A DNA stretch of 64,000 nucleotides, taken from NCBI RefSeq assembly GCF_000720635.1, contig NZ_JOCF01000028.1:1-64000 (forward strand). The letters run 5' to 3'. Each line of letters begins with the position of its first letter. Positions within the stretch are counted from its first letter, which is position 1. Below are positions 17,336 through 25,249 of this stretch, one piece after another. Under the pieces are notes generated by a model. That model was not told the DNA's origin. It saw only the letters and a program-made list of their open reading frames with translations, and searched no databases. Both the position numbers and the translations under genes were made by a program. This stretch comes from Streptomyces sp. NRRL WC-3742. Lineage in GTDB: Bacteria; Actinomycetota; Actinomycetes; Streptomycetales; Streptomycetaceae.

Positions 17336-17377
17336 GTTACGTAACCGCTGGTTTCGTTACTCCTGGTTCTGTATGGT
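17336..17377. promoter_or_regulatory. TetR operator and leaderless promoter
   Basis: GTTACGTAAC at 17336-17345 is a perfect palindrome and a further GTTAC half-site lies at 17356-17360. TATGGT at 17372-17377 is a -10-like hexamer 6 nt before the TetR start codon. The layout fits autoregulation and control of the divergent DUF2867 gene. Confidence 0.5.
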
Positions 17378-17383
17378 GCACCC

Positions 17384-18010
17384 ATGCCAGTACGGAAGCA
17401 AGCCCGCGCCCAGGGCGGCCGCCCCCGGGACGCCCGCGTCGACGACGCCATCACCTCTGCCGTCCGGGACCTGCTGGTCGAAGTCGGCTACGCCCGGCTC
17501 ACCGTGGCCGAGGTCGCGGCCCGCGCCGGCGTCGGCAAGCCGGCCATCTACCGGCGCCACGCCACCAAACAGGAGATGATCTTCGACGCCCTGCTGCCGG
17601 ACCGGTTCCTCGCCGCCGCCCCCGACCGCGGCTCGCTGCGCGCCGACCTCGCCGCCCTGATCGAGGAGATCGCCGGCGCCATGGCCTCCGCCCCGCCCGG
17701 GACGATCCCCGGCATCCTGGCCGACATCCACGCCGACCCCGCCCTGCACGAGCGCTTCGACGAGAAGTACCTCGGCATCCAGCGGCAGACCCTCACCGAG
17801 ATCCTCGACCGCGCCGCCGAACGCGGCGAACTCGCCGTCCGCCCCGACCCGACCGCCCTCAACGCCCTGCTCGTCGGCCCCGTCTTCGCCTGGCTCTTCC
17901 TGCTCTCCGAATCCCCCGACCGGCTCCCCGTCCTGACCGCCCCCCTCCTCGACGCGGCCCTCGCCCTGACCGCCGCCCCCGCGCGGGAGCGGCCCGATGC
18001 CCGCACCTGA
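17384..18010 (+). CDS. TetR/AcrR-family repressor
   Basis: A 208-residue TetR protein. The helix-turn-helix is at about residues 20-65 (ITSAVRDLLVEVGYARLTVAEVA, then AGVGKPAIYRRHATKQEMIFDAL). The C-terminal ligand domain is helical and ends in an Ala-rich tail. There is no ribosome binding site; TATGGT ends 6 nt before the ATG. The likely target is the divergent DUF2867 gene through the GTTAC elements. Confidence 0.87.
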   Translation: MPVRKQARAQGGRPRDARVDDAITSAVRDLLVEVGYARLTVAEVAARAGVGKPAIYRRHATKQEMIFDALLPDRFLAAAPDRGSLRADLAALIEEIAGAMASAPPGTIPGILADIHADPALHERFDEKYLGIQRQTLTEILDRAAERGELAVRPDPTALNALLVGPVFAWLFLLSESPDRLPVLTAPLLDAALALTAAPARERPDART

Positions 18011-18060
18011 GGCCGACACCCCGAACGGCGCCCTGCGCGGCCGCCGCTCCGCCCGCACCC

Positions 18061-18231
18061 TGCGGTGGCGGGCCCGCCCTCGAACGGTTCGCCGGCTCCC
18101 CCTCGCTCGCCGCCCGGCAGGCCGACCGGCTGGACGGGAAGGGCTGGTGCGAGGAGGAGGTGATGATGCAGCGCGAGGACGAGATGCTCCCGCCGTGGCC
18201 GGAGGCTTCCGCCCGGATCACCCGCCCGTGA
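18061..18231 (+). pseudogene. Coding-like fragment without a start codon
   Basis: A reading frame downstream of, and +1 shifted from, the TetR gene has near-total G/C third positions and a protein-like sequence (ALERFAGSPSLAARQADRLD, then KGWCEEEVMMQREDEMLPPW), ending with TGA at 18229-18231. The only in-frame GTG/ATG codons are at 18160-18168, so it looks like the 3' remnant of a lost gene or a frameshifted extension. I do not recognise the family. It overlaps the end of the convergent stress gene by 14 bp. Confidence 0.35.
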
Positions 18232-18793
18232 CCAGCTCCCGCAGCCCGTACCCGCGTTCGAGCGCCTCGAGGTCGCGCTGCAGCGCCGGGCGCGGGACGG
18301 TCAGCACCGGGCAGGAGGCCCGGCGCACGCAGTAGGCGGTGACGGAGGGGCGCAGCAGCCGGGAGAGGCGCCCCCGGTCGCGGCCCGCGCCGAGGACGAG
18401 CAGGTCGCCGGGCCGGTCGGCGCAGCGGATCAGCGTGTGCCCGGCCTCGCCGCGTACGGCCTGGCAGCGCAGCCGCGCGCCCGCGTACTGTCCGGCGAAG
18501 GCGTCGTCGAGGGCCTGGCGCAGCCGGGCGACGGCGGCGTCGCGTCCGGCGGTGTGGACGATCGGGCAGGGGGTGCGGCGGTAGCCGATCTCCTCGGCGG
18601 GCGGGGCCCAGCACAGGACGGCGAGCACCTCGGCGTCCGTGCGGCGGGCTTCGGCGACGGCGTGGTGGAGCGCGGCGAGGCTGCCGAGGGAGCCGCTGAC
18701 GCCGACCACGATCCTGCCCTCTGCCGCATCGGCGTCGTATGCGTCGTACGCGCCGTACGCGTCGTACGCATCGCCCGTATCGCCGTCGTCCAT
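18218..18793 (-). CDS. Universal stress protein-like with Asp-Ala-Tyr repeat head
   Basis: A 191-residue paralogue of the protein at 10947-11468: both have GVSGSL near the start, CWAP/AWAP, (R/T)PCP, ADRPGDLLV and a C-terminal LREL(V). The first 25 residues carry a DAYDAYGAYDAYDAD run made by 9-bp DNA repeats. The Usp nucleotide loop is degenerate (GRDRG followed by PS instead of GS). The start at 18793 follows GGAG-type Shine-Dalgarno elements. Function beyond the Usp fold is not evident. Confidence 0.75.
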   Translation of the reverse strand: MDDGDTGDAYDAYGAYDAYDADAAEGRIVVGVSGSLGSLAALHHAVAEARRTDAEVLAVLCWAPPAEEIGYRRTPCPIVHTAGRDAAVARLRQALDDAFAGQYAGARLRCQAVRGEAGHTLIRCADRPGDLLVLGAGRDRGRLSRLLRPSVTAYCVRRASCPVLTVPRPALQRDLEALERGYGLRELVTGG

Positions 18794-18989
18794 GGCCCGC
18801 TCCGCCTCTCCGCCCGGTTCGCGCCCCGGCCCGGCTCGGGCCCGCGGGTTCCCCCAGCAAAGCGGCCGGACCATGCCCCGACCACGGGCGTTGACGCCGT
18901 CCTGACGCGGCACCCGGCGTTCCGTACGCCTCCCTGACACCGCCCGACACCGGCCGCCCTCCGACACCGGCCGCCACCGGGGAACGGCA

Positions 18990-19025
18990 GGACGGCCCCG
19001 GCGCCGAGGCACGCCGGGGCCGTCC
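18990..19025 (-). terminator. Strong hairpin after the ribonuclease gene
   Basis: GGACGGCCCCGGCG (18990-19003) and its exact complement (19012-19025) form a 14-bp stem with an 8-nt loop, 24 bp past the ribonuclease stop. No T-run follows, which is common for streptomycete terminators. The rest of the gap 18794-19049 holds only two copies of a 15-bp CCGACACCGGCCGCC-like unit. Confidence 0.7.
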
Positions 19026-19049
19026 GCTCCCGCGGTGGCGACCCGTGGG

Positions 19050-19442
19050 TCAGCAGGTCTGGTCGATGAGCCAGAACGTGGCGTAGTGGTCGCCGGTGTA
19101 GTAGTCCTCCTGGACGCCCTCGCCGGTGACGACGCGGCGGGCGCCGCGGGTCGGGGAGCCCGGGGTGATGACGGTGTACTCGTGGTAGTAGCCGTAGGAC
19201 TGGCTCGGCAGGACCTGCTCGCGGTTCTGGAAGACCACGCCGTCCTGGGAGTAGGGGAACGGCCCGTCGGTGGCGATCAGGTTGAGGGTGTCGTTGGCCT
19301 CCGGCGGGAGGGTGGACAGACAGACCGATCCGCTCACGGCGGCGTGCGCGTCGGTCGCGACGGCGACGGGCGCGAGGGTCATCACGGTGACGGCGACGGC
19401 GGCGGCAGCGCGGGTCTTCCACGCGCGTAGAGTGCGAGTCAT
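19050..19442 (-). CDS. Secreted guanyl-specific ribonuclease, RNase Sa type
   Basis: A 130-residue pre-protein with a Sec signal peptide (MTRTLRAWKTRAAAAVAV, cleavage after AHA at 34). The mature enzyme is about 96 residues and near-colinear with RNase Sa of Kitasatospora (Streptomyces) aureofaciens. Glu88, Arg103 and His119 align with catalytic Glu54, Arg69 and His85, and Cys41/Cys130 with the Cys7/Cys96 disulphide. It cleaves RNA after guanosine outside the cell. A GTG two codons upstream (19448) is an alternative start. No barstar-like inhibitor gene is next to it. Confidence 0.93.
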   Translation of the reverse strand: MTRTLRAWKTRAAAAVAVTVMTLAPVAVATDAHAAVSGSVCLSTLPPEANDTLNLIATDGPFPYSQDGVVFQNREQVLPSQSYGYYHEYTVITPGSPTRGARRVVTGEGVQEDYYTGDHYATFWLIDQTC

Positions 19443-19754
19443 GTCCACCAGTGTGGCGAGCCACGGTCAACTCCGGAAGCCTCGCGACAACAATTAACCC
19501 GCAGGTAACTCACCTGCCCGGCCAGCGACTTGACCAGTATCCCGACCCCTCGGCCACCCCCGCCGGGGCCGTCCACGAACCGCCCGCCCACCCTATGGGT
19601 CGACCGCCGTCGAACAAGCACTTCTGCCGGTTCGCGCCCCTCGCCACCCCTCTGTCGGCCTGCTCACACCTTCACCACGATCCCGGCCCCCGCCACCCCC
19701 GCCGCATAGAGTGACGGATCGTCTCGGACCGGAACGATCACCTACGGGGTGCAC
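19443..19754. other. Divergent intergenic region
   Basis: 312 bp between the ribonuclease and the carboxyltransferase. GCAGGT-AACTC-ACCTGC (19501-19517) is a small perfect inverted repeat that may be an operator, TTGACC is at 19530 without a matching -10, and TAGAGT at 19707-19712 could be a -10 for the rightward gene. Nothing else is evident. Confidence 0.3.
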
Positions 19755-21290
19755 ATGAGCACGGGCGCCGCAGCCGCACTGACCGCACACCAGCTGATCG
19801 GCCTGCTCGTCGATCCGGGCGGCTTCGAGACCTGGGACGAACCTCCGACAGCCCCGCCGACCGCCCCGGCCACCCCGCCCGCCGACCCCGGCTACGCCGC
19901 CTCCCTCGCCCGCGCCCGCGAGCGCACGGGCCTGGACGAGGCCGTGCTCACCGGCGTCGGCCTGATCGACGGTCGCCCGATCGCCCTGGTCGCCTCCGAG
20001 TTCGGCTTCCTCGGCGGCTCCATCGGCGTCGCCACCGCCGAACGCATCACCCGCGCCGTCGAACGCGCCACCGCCGAGCGGCTGCCCCTGCTCGCCCTGC
20101 CCGTCTCCGGCGGCACCCGCATGCAGGAGGGCTCGGCGGCCTTCCTCTGCATGCTGCGCATCACCGCCGCCGTCCAGGCCCACCGGGCGGCCGGACTGCC
20201 CTACCTCACCTATCTGCGCAACCCCACCATGGGCGGCGTCTTCGCCTCCTGGGGCACGCTCGGCCAGCTGGTCCTCGCCGAGCCCGGCGCCCGCCTCGGC
20301 TTCCTCGGGCCGCGGGTGTACGAGGAACTGCGCGGCGTGGAGCTGCCGCCGGACGTGCAGCGGGCGGAGACCCTGGCCGAGCGCGGCCTGGTGGACGCCG
20401 TCGTCCCGCCGCAGGAGCTGCGCGAACTGCTCCGCCGCACCCTCGCCGTCCTCTCCACCACCCCCTCCCCTTCCCCCGCCCCTGCGACCGCCGCCCCTGC
20501 AACCACCACCGCGACCACGCGGACCCCCGACGCCTGGGACTCCGTCCAGCGCACCCGCCGCCCCGACCGCCCCGGCACTCGCGAGCTGCTGCGCCGCACC
20601 GCCACCGACCTGGTCCTGCTGGACGCCCCCGGCGGCCGCTCGGGCGCCCTGGTGCGGGCCCTCGCCGTACTCGGCGGCCGCCCCGTCCTGGTCGTCGGCC
20701 AGCAGCGCGCCACCCCCGGGCACGAGCGCCCCTTCACCGCCGCCGACCTGCGCGCCGTACGCCGCACCGCGCGCCTGGCCGAGCAGCTGGGCCTGCCCCT
20801 GGTGACGGTGGTGGACACGGCCGGGGCCGAGCTGTCCGCCGGGGCCGAGCTGGAGGGCATCGCCGTCGAGATCGCGCACTGCCTGACCACCCTGCTCGCC
20901 CTGCGCACCCCCGTCCTGGCCGTCCTCCTCGGCCAGGGCTCGGGCGGCGGCGCCCTGGCCCTCCTCCCGGCGGACCGGGTGATCGCCGCCGAGCACGCCT
21001 GGCTGGCGCCGCTGCCGCCCGAGGGCGCCTCGGCGATCGTCCACCGGGACGGCGCGCACGCGGCCGAGCTGGCCCGCGCCCAGGGCATCGGGGCCCGGCA
21101 CCTGGCCGAGGTGGGCCTGGTGGACGAGGTGGTCCCGGAGCCCGAGGACCCGGCGGGGGACCCGGAGGCGTTCTGCGCCCGCCTCGGCGGGGCGATCGGA
21201 GCCGCACTCGCCGCCCTCACCGGAACCACGGAGGCGAACCGCCTCGCGGCCCGTGCCCTGCGTCACCGCCGCCTCGGCGACCCCCGATAA
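19755..21290 (+). CDS. Carboxyltransferase, AccD-AccA-like fusion
   Basis: A 511-residue protein with two crotonase-fold halves. Residues 1 to about 235 resemble AccD (LPVSGGTRMQEGSAAF, PTMGGVFASWGTLGQLVLAEPGARLGF) but lack the zinc finger. After a Thr/Pro/Ala linker the half from about 255 resembles AccA (DAWDSVQRTRRPDRPGTREL, VVDTAGAELSAGAELEG, GQGSGGGALALL). It would transfer a carboxyl group from biotin to an acyl-CoA. No biotin carboxylase or carrier gene is adjacent, so partners must be elsewhere. A GTG two codons upstream is also possible. The 3' end carries a tandem repeat. Confidence 0.83.
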   Translation: MSTGAAAALTAHQLIGLLVDPGGFETWDEPPTAPPTAPATPPADPGYAASLARARERTGLDEAVLTGVGLIDGRPIALVASEFGFLGGSIGVATAERITRAVERATAERLPLLALPVSGGTRMQEGSAAFLCMLRITAAVQAHRAAGLPYLTYLRNPTMGGVFASWGTLGQLVLAEPGARLGFLGPRVYEELRGVELPPDVQRAETLAERGLVDAVVPPQELRELLRRTLAVLSTTPSPSPAPATAAPATTTATTRTPDAWDSVQRTRRPDRPGTRELLRRTATDLVLLDAPGGRSGALVRALAVLGGRPVLVVGQQRATPGHERPFTAADLRAVRRTARLAEQLGLPLVTVVDTAGAELSAGAELEGIAVEIAHCLTTLLALRTPVLAVLLGQGSGGGALALLPADRVIAAEHAWLAPLPPEGASAIVHRDGAHAAELARAQGIGARHLAEVGLVDEVVPEPEDPAGDPEAFCARLGGAIGAALAALTGTTEANRLAARALRHRRLGDPR

Positions 21291-21340
21291 CTCTCCGACC
21301 CCCGACAACTCTCCGTACACACTCTCCGTACACACAGGGG
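21279..21340. repeat. Tandem repeats over the carboxyltransferase stop codon
   Basis: An 18-bp unit CGACCCCCGATAACTCTC containing the TAA stop is followed by a 17-bp near copy and two shortened CGTACACACTCTC-like copies. Confidence 0.75.
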
Positions 21341-21776
21341 CGGTACGGCCCGTACGCACCGTGCCGCCCGCCGACCTGCGCGTGACGGACCCCGGCCTCA
21401 AACGGTGAGTGCGCTCACACCCCGATCGCGTCCACGACGCCCGATAGTGGAGCGCCGCCCGGCGGCCGCCACCCGCCCCCGGGCAGCCTTCGAGGGCCCG
21501 TCCGCTCAGCGCCCACAAGGCCCCCGCGCTCCGCGATCACCGGGCCTTCGAATCCACGGCGTCCACCGCGCCTACGACGGTGCGTCGTAATGGAGGGGTC
21601 TTGGCGAGTGCCGATCCCCTCTGGCAACAATGGCTCCATCGTCAGCCGCACCGGCACCTGTCCCGCCGGTGAACGGCGTGCTGCCGAGTCACACTCCGCG
21701 ACCGTCATGGCCCCTGTCCGGCCACGGTCCAGGGCGGGGTGTGACCCGGCCCAACCCGATTGAGGTCTTGTTCTAC
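21291..21776 (+). other. Long leader region upstream of the SLT-like gene
   Basis: 486 bp without a convincing gene. Past the repeats it holds GTGAG-TGCG-CTCAC (21405-21418), a perfect TACGAC-GGTGC-GTCGTA hairpin (21573-21589) and a GAGGGG/CCCCTC pair (21593-21621). It may be a structured 5' leader. I compared it with the c-di-AMP riboswitch core seen at 45071-45245 and found no match. Confidence 0.35.
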
Positions 21777-22169
21777 ATGCCCGCTTTCAAGCTCCGTATG
21801 CGTACTTCCGCCGCGATTCTCGCCGGCACCGCCGCCCTGACCGCCCTCGGCGCGGGCGTCCTGCCCGCCACGGCCGCCAGCGCCGCCACCCCGCAGAGCG
21901 TCGCCGCGCAGATCGTGCCCGCGAACCAGCTGGCCTCGTTCAGCCAGATCATCTCCCACGAGTCCGGCTGGAACGTGACCGCGACCAACCCCAGCTCGGG
22001 CGCGTACGGCCTGGCCCAGGCGCTGCCGGGCTCCAAGATGGCCACGGCCGGCTCGGACTGGCAGACCAACCCGACCACCCAGATCAAGTGGGCGCTGGAC
22101 TACATGAACTCCCGCTACGGCAGCCCGAACGCCGCCTGGTCCTTCTGGCAGGCCAACCACTGGTACTAA
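21777..22169 (+). CDS. Secreted transglycosylase-like (SLT) cell-wall protein
   Basis: A 130-residue exported protein: signal peptide of about 37 residues (MPAFKLRMRTSAAILAGTAA, ending ATAASA), then a short lytic-transglycosylase domain with the catalytic-type glutamate Glu62 in SHESGWNVTATNPSSGAYGLAQ. The C-terminal NAAWSFWQANHWY is typical of actinobacterial SLT proteins. It should cut peptidoglycan glycan strands outside the membrane. The ATG at 21777 has GAGGT about 10 nt upstream; an in-frame ATG at 21630 would spoil the signal peptide. Confidence 0.85.
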   Translation: MPAFKLRMRTSAAILAGTAALTALGAGVLPATAASAATPQSVAAQIVPANQLASFSQIISHESGWNVTATNPSSGAYGLAQALPGSKMATAGSDWQTNPTTQIKWALDYMNSRYGSPNAAWSFWQANHWY

Positions 22170-22240
22170 GCCCGCCCGCCGGCACACCTGACCACTCCCC
22201 CCTCACCCCGGGGGTCGGACAGGGGCCTCCGAGGTGACCC

Positions 22241-22284
22241 GAGAGGGCCCGGGCCCGCGCGATCCGCGTGGCCCGGGCCCTCTC
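22241..22284. terminator. Bidirectional terminator between SLT and HD genes
   Basis: GAGAGGGCCCGGGCC (22241-22255) pairs perfectly with 22270-22284 (15 bp) around a 14-nt loop that can itself pair CGCG with CGCG. It lies between convergent genes. Confidence 0.8.
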
Positions 22285-22379
22285 CGGCCTTCCCCCCCAC
22301 GTTCCCTCCGGCCTTCCCCCCCACGTTCCCTCCGGCCTTCCTCCTCCACGTTCCCTCCGGCCTTCCCCCGCACGCTCAC
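22283..22379. repeat. Four tandem 24-bp repeats ending at the HD-protein stop
   Basis: Units of about TCCGGCCTTCCCCCCCACG + TTCCC start at 22283, 22307, 22331 and 22356. The last, diverged copy runs through the stop codon of the HD gene at 22376-22378. Confidence 0.9.
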
Positions 22380-22834
22380 AGCTCCCCGGTCAGCCCCAGC
22401 AGCTCCCGCATCCGCGCGTACTTCGCCGCCAGCCGCTCCGCCGTCGCCGGCGGCAGCGCCGCCAGCCGGGCCGGGTCCGAGTTGTGCGCCAGGTCGGCGC
22501 GCTTGACCAGCAGCGCGCCCGGCGTGGCCAGGATGCGCGCCGTGTACTCCTCGACCGGCTCCCCCGGGCGCCTGGTGAGCGCGTCCACGATCGCCTTGGT
22601 CTCCTCCGGCAGCGCCGCGCCCTCCAGCCACCCCCGGGTCAGCCGGTCGTCCTCGACGGTGTCGTGCAGCCAGCCCGCCGCGATCTGCGCCGCGCTGCCG
22701 CCGCGCCGCTCCGTCCCGCCCGCCACGGCGGCGATGTGCTCGGCGTACGGGTGGCCGTTCTTGTCCACCTGCCCCTCGTGGGCGCGGCGGGCGATGGCCT
22801 CCACCTCGGTCAGGTCCAGGTACCGGTCGTCCAT
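22376..22834 (-). CDS. Small HD-domain phosphohydrolase
   Basis: A 152-residue HD protein related to the hydrolase domain of RelA/SpoT-type enzymes. Visible elements are ARRAHEGQVDKNGHPYAEHIAAVA, the metal motif GWLHDTVEDD and VKRADLAHNSDPARL. It could hydrolyse (p)ppGpp or another nucleotide; the target is unproven. No ribosome binding site is present; TACGAT lies 6 nt before the ATG on the minus strand, implying a leaderless transcript. The 3' end abuts a tandem repeat array. Confidence 0.83.
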   Translation of the reverse strand: MDDRYLDLTEVEAIARRAHEGQVDKNGHPYAEHIAAVAGGTERRGGSAAQIAAGWLHDTVEDDRLTRGWLEGAALPEETKAIVDALTRRPGEPVEEYTARILATPGALLVKRADLAHNSDPARLAALPPATAERLAAKYARMRELLGLTGEL

Positions 22835-22968
22835 CGCCTCATCGTAGGCGCGCCCCGTGGATCTTGCCGGGGCCCCGTCGTCACGGCGTCAGCGGGCGCT
22901 TGGTTTACTGCCCCGGGCGGGCGACCCCCGCCGCACCGGCAGAACCTTCCGAGCGATCCGAGGAACCC

Positions 22969-23895
22969 ATGCCCTCCCTGCATCCGCTGCTGTCCGGCTT
23001 CGCCCCGATCTGGGCACTCACCGGGGTCGGTTACCTGGTGGCGCGCACCGGGCTGCTGGGGCCGCAGGCGGAGACGGTGCTGAACCGGTTCGTCTTCCAC
23101 GTGGCGATGCCCGCCGCGCTGTTCCTGATGATCTCCCGCACCCCGCTGGACCGTTTCGCCAACCCCTCCATGCTGGCCTTCGCCGCAGGCACGGCCGTGG
23201 CCACGGGCCTGGGCCTGCTCGCCGGGCACCTGCTGTTCCACCGCAAGGCCGGCGAACTCGCCATCGGCTCGATGGCCTCCGGGTACGTCAACTCGGCGAA
23301 CCTCGGCATACCCGTCACCATGCAGGTGATCGGCGACGCCTCCTTCGTGGCGCCGGTGGTGCTCTTCCAGATCCTGCTGGTCACCCCCGCCGTGCTCGCC
23401 GTCCTCGACAGCGGCGCGGCCGGGCGCCGCGCCCTGCTCACCCTGCCGGTGCGCAACCCCATCCTGCTGGCCACCGCCCTCGGCGCCGTCTTCTCCGCCA
23501 CCGGCGTGCACCTGCCCGCCGAGGTGAACCGCTCCGCCGAACTGCTCGGCGGCGCCGGCGTGCCGACCGCCCTGATCGCCCTCGGCATGTCGCTGCACAA
23601 CCGCCCGCCCGCGGAAGGCCGTTCGCACCGCGCCGAGACCGCGCTCACCGTCGCGATCAAGACCCTCGTCCAGCCGCTGGCCGCCCTCGCCGTGGCCGGA
23701 CCGGTCCTCCACCTCTCCTCGCACCAGCTGCTCACCGTCGTGCTCTTCTCCGCGCTCCCCACCGCGCAGAACGTGTACACCTACGCCCGCGAGTACGGGC
23801 AGGGCTCGGGCCTCGCCCGGGACGCGGTGCTCTGGTCGACGCTCGTCTCGATGGCCACCCTCTCGGTGATCAGCTGGTCCCTCGGGCCCGCCTGA
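22969..23895 (+). CDS. AEC-family (auxin efflux carrier-like) transporter
   Basis: A 308-residue membrane protein with about ten hydrophobic segments in two halves. It shows the AEC features FVFHVAMPAALFLMISR, GYVNSANLGIPVTMQ and ALPTAQNVYTYAREYG. Bacterial members export or exchange small organic acids such as malonate or malate. The ATG at 22969 has GAGGA 5 nt upstream. It stands alone between a divergent HD gene and a small membrane protein; the substrate is unknown. Confidence 0.85.
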   Translation: MPSLHPLLSGFAPIWALTGVGYLVARTGLLGPQAETVLNRFVFHVAMPAALFLMISRTPLDRFANPSMLAFAAGTAVATGLGLLAGHLLFHRKAGELAIGSMASGYVNSANLGIPVTMQVIGDASFVAPVVLFQILLVTPAVLAVLDSGAAGRRALLTLPVRNPILLATALGAVFSATGVHLPAEVNRSAELLGGAGVPTALIALGMSLHNRPPAEGRSHRAETALTVAIKTLVQPLAALAVAGPVLHLSSHQLLTVVLFSALPTAQNVYTYAREYGQGSGLARDAVLWSTLVSMATLSVISWSLGPA

Positions 23896-23955
23896 CCCCC
23901 GCCCGCCGGTGGTGTCGTGACGAGGAGTCAGCGGCGGCGGCCTTAGCGTGACCGG

Positions 23956-24726
23956 ATGAGCGCTTCCACCGCGGAGACCGGGCCCTCGACCAACGCGGCG
24001 CACCTGATGACCTCCGCGGTGGTCTTCACGATCCCCGTCCTCAAACTCGCCTGGACCCTCGGCGGCGGCGACGCCGCCCGCGACGCCCTGCTCGCCATGG
24101 GCCCCGCCAACTGGCTCGACGTCGTCATCGGGATGTTCTTCGCCGAACCGGTGCTCGCCGCCGTCCTCGCCGCCGTCGCCTGCCACTTCACCTACGCCTA
24201 CCAGGCCGCCCACGGCGGCGCCGCCCGGCACCGCGACCGCTCCCGCGCGGCCACGGCGGCCACCGCGGCGATCCTCCCGGTGGCCGTCGCCGTCGTGGTC
24301 GGGGCCTTCAACGGCCTCGGGTGGGGCGTGGCCACGGGCCTCCTCGGGTACGCGATGCGGCTCGGGGTCGTCATGGAGTACCGGACGGGCGGCCGCTCCG
24401 CCGAGACCGGCCACCGCACCGGACGGCCCGCCGCCGGCCTGTGGCCCCGCGTCGCCGAGGTGATCCGCCTCGTGGCCATGGTGCTGGCCCTGGCCGTCCT
24501 CCCCGTCCTCGCCGTCTCGGCCGCGCTCAACGGCCGCTCCTGGACGAGCGTGCTGCGCTGCGACGTCGACACCGGCTCGGGCCCGCAGCGGGCCCGGGTG
24601 GTCGAACTGGACCGCTCGGCACCGGGCGTGGTCGCCTGGGACATCCCGGCCCACGAGGTGGTCAGCGGCGCCAACTGCGCCGTCGACCCGGACGACGTCA
24701 TCCGCCCGCCCTGGTGGCGCAGTTAG
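23956..24726 (+). CDS. Multi-pass membrane protein of unknown function
   Basis: A 256-residue protein with roughly four to five hydrophobic helices (near residues 20-35, 55-80, 100-130 and 170-190). A hydrophilic C-terminal domain of about 65 residues contains two cysteines (VLRCDVD, SGANCAVD) that could form an extracellular disulphide. I do not recognise a family. TAGCGT at 23944-23949 lies 6 nt before the ATG and no Shine-Dalgarno is visible, so a leaderless message is likely. Confidence 0.6.
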   Translation: MSASTAETGPSTNAAHLMTSAVVFTIPVLKLAWTLGGGDAARDALLAMGPANWLDVVIGMFFAEPVLAAVLAAVACHFTYAYQAAHGGAARHRDRSRAATAATAAILPVAVAVVVGAFNGLGWGVATGLLGYAMRLGVVMEYRTGGRSAETGHRTGRPAAGLWPRVAEVIRLVAMVLALAVLPVLAVSAALNGRSWTSVLRCDVDTGSGPQRARVVELDRSAPGVVAWDIPAHEVVSGANCAVDPDDVIRPPWWRS

Positions 24727-24743
24727 CGCCCCCGCCAGCCCCA

Positions 24744-24795
24744 GGAACCGACCGCTGGAACCGACCGCTGGACCCTGCCCCTGGAACCGGCCGCT
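24744..24795. repeat. Four tandem 13-bp repeats between convergent genes
   Basis: GGAACCGACCGCT at 24744 and 24757, GGACCCTGCCCCT at 24770 and GGAACCGGCCGCT at 24783. The array runs from just after the membrane-protein stop to the stop codon of the DUF1876 gene. Confidence 0.9.
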
Positions 24796-25058
24796 CAGTA
24801 GATCAGGTAGTTCGGCCGGCGGCCCTCGTCGTCGATCTCCCCGGTGGCCTGGGCCGCCAGCTTGCGCGACAGCTCCTCCAGGGCGCGGGAGGCCGCCATC
24901 TCCTCGCCGATCCTGGCGAGCGGACGGTCGTCGGCGCTCTTCACGGACTCCCCGTGCGCGCTCAGCCCCGGCGCCCTCGCGCCGGTCAGCCGGGCGTCGC
25001 ACGCCGTGTTGACGCCGTCCTCCTCGAAGCTCAGCTCCACATCCCATTGGTTGTGCAT
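24795..25058 (-). CDS. DUF1876 family protein
   Basis: An 87-residue protein beginning MHNQWDVELSFEEDGVNT and ending in a short ELSRKLAAQATGEI helix, characteristic of DUF1876, a small actinobacterial dsRBD-like fold. Such proteins often occur near stress genes; function is unknown. AGGAGGTG lies 5 nt before the ATG. Its stop adjoins a tandem 13-bp array. Confidence 0.8.
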   Translation of the reverse strand: MHNQWDVELSFEEDGVNTACDARLTGARAPGLSAHGESVKSADDRPLARIGEEMAASRALEELSRKLAAQATGEIDDEGRRPNYLIY

Positions 25059-25249
25059 CCCACACCTCCTGGCGCCGCCGGTACAGGCGGTGGCCCGCCG
25101 CGGCCGCTCACACCAGCGTGCGCCCGGCGCCCCCGCACCGGCAAGCGCTGCCCGGGCGCCGCCCCGGCGGTACGCTGACGGAGGCACGCCGCGACCGCCG
25201 ACCGACCCCCGGCCGACCGACGCGGCAGCGACAACCTGGTGGTCCCTCC

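Noticed and set aside
10947..18793. The two stress-protein genes as a composite transposon pair
   Set aside because: They are diverged paralogues without inverted ends or a transposase; independent family expansion is simpler.
21400..21776. Second c-di-AMP riboswitch before the SLT protein
   Set aside because: CCTGTCCCGCC-like text is present, but the GGGGGACCCA and CCGACAGCTCACCTCG cores seen at 45071-45245 are absent.
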